Of a stretch of 6,600 nucleotides of DNA, positions 6,480-6,600 are shown in pieces. Position numbers and translations under genes: made by a program. Source of the DNA: Clostridia bacterium (GTDB lineage: Bacteria; Bacillota; DULZ01); assembly GCA_012520135.1 (NCBI GenBank), contig JAAYOX010000079.1, positions 1-6,600 on the forward strand. The letters run 5' to 3'. The notes beneath the pieces were generated by a model, which did not search any database, was not told the DNA's origin, and was given only the letters and a program-made list of their open reading frames with translations. Every line of letters starts with the position of its first letter. Positions within the stretch are counted from its first letter, which is position 1.

Positions 6480-6509
6480 TTGACAAAGAGTTGGCCCGAG
6501 TGGTAGAAT
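6480..6509 (+). promoter_or_regulatory. rRNA operon promoter P3
   Basis: A perfect TTGACA (6480-6485), an 18-base spacer and TAGAAT (6504-6509). It is the promoter nearest the rRNA leader; initiation would fall near 6516, just before the leader hairpin. Confidence 0.8.
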
Positions 6510-6515
6510 AAAGCT

Positions 6516-6600
6516 TGTCGTCAAGAGACGAAACTGGTCTTTGAAAACTGAACAGTGGAAATGGAACACATGCCAAAACGAACAGCAGGACTCGTTAAAA
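6516..6600 (+). other. Pre-16S rRNA leader with boxA-like antitermination sequence
   Basis: After P3 there is a small hairpin, TCGTC (6518-6522), loop AAGA, GACGA (6527-6531). Then follows TGGTCTTTGAAAACTGAACA (6535-6554), which closely resembles the boxA-like TGCTCTTTGAAAACT sequence found before 16S rRNA genes in Bacillus and relatives. BoxA recruits Nus factors so that rRNA transcription escapes premature termination. The rest, to 6600, is leader without a reading frame I would support; the mature 16S start is not in the window. The whole 315 bases from 6286 to the end contain no gene. Confidence 0.82.

Noticed and set aside
6491..6515. tRNA-like stretch (GGCCCGAGTGGTAGAATA resembles the 5' part of some tRNAs)
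   Set aside because: There is no matching acceptor 3' strand, anticodon arm or T-arm, and the sequence is explained by the P3 spacer and -10.
6340..6576. Two overlapping minus-strand frames (78 and 74 codons) in the rRNA promoter region
   Set aside because: They run backwards through three promoters and the conserved 16S leader, and the proteins resemble nothing I recognise.

Overview
This window looks like an ordinary chromosomal housekeeping segment from a low-to-mid GC, endospore-forming Firmicute. A Clostridia/Peptococcaceae-type lineage (Desulfotomaculum-like) is my best guess, from protein style and gene content rather than any search. Three things point that way: a T-box riboswitch in front of a tRNA synthetase gene, a sporulation protein of the YunB family, and a Firmicutes-type pre-16S leader with tandem promoters.

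Layout. Positions 1-1124 (+) carry the 3' part of mutS2, entering just after the Walker B region and ending in a Smr domain. A nested perfect palindrome at 1131-1175 separates it from the convergent class A penicillin-binding protein gene (3835-1190, -), which has GT51, transpeptidase and fibronectin type III parts. Positions 3836-4310 hold two divergent promoters and a complete tyrosine-specific T-box leader with its terminator, followed by tyrS (4311-5543, +). A compact hairpin terminator starts on the base after the tyrS stop. Then comes yunB (5656-6285, +), preceded by a candidate sigma-E promoter. From 6286 to the end there is no gene. That stretch holds three tandem sigma-A-type promoters and the boxA-like leader of a ribosomal RNA operon, whose 16S gene should begin just beyond position 6600.

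The genes do not form one pathway. They are separate housekeeping units: DNA/ribosome maintenance, cell-wall synthesis, tyrosyl-tRNA charging controlled by uncharged tRNA-Tyr, a sporulation gene, and an rRNA operon. I see no phage, insertion sequence, CRISPR array, toxin-antitoxin or defence genes, and I do not think the window contains a new system. The points most worth a second look are the altered second motif of the glycosyltransferase domain in the penicillin-binding protein, the unusually readable T-box, the nested palindrome between convergent genes, and the apparent lack of a terminator between yunB and the rRNA promoters.
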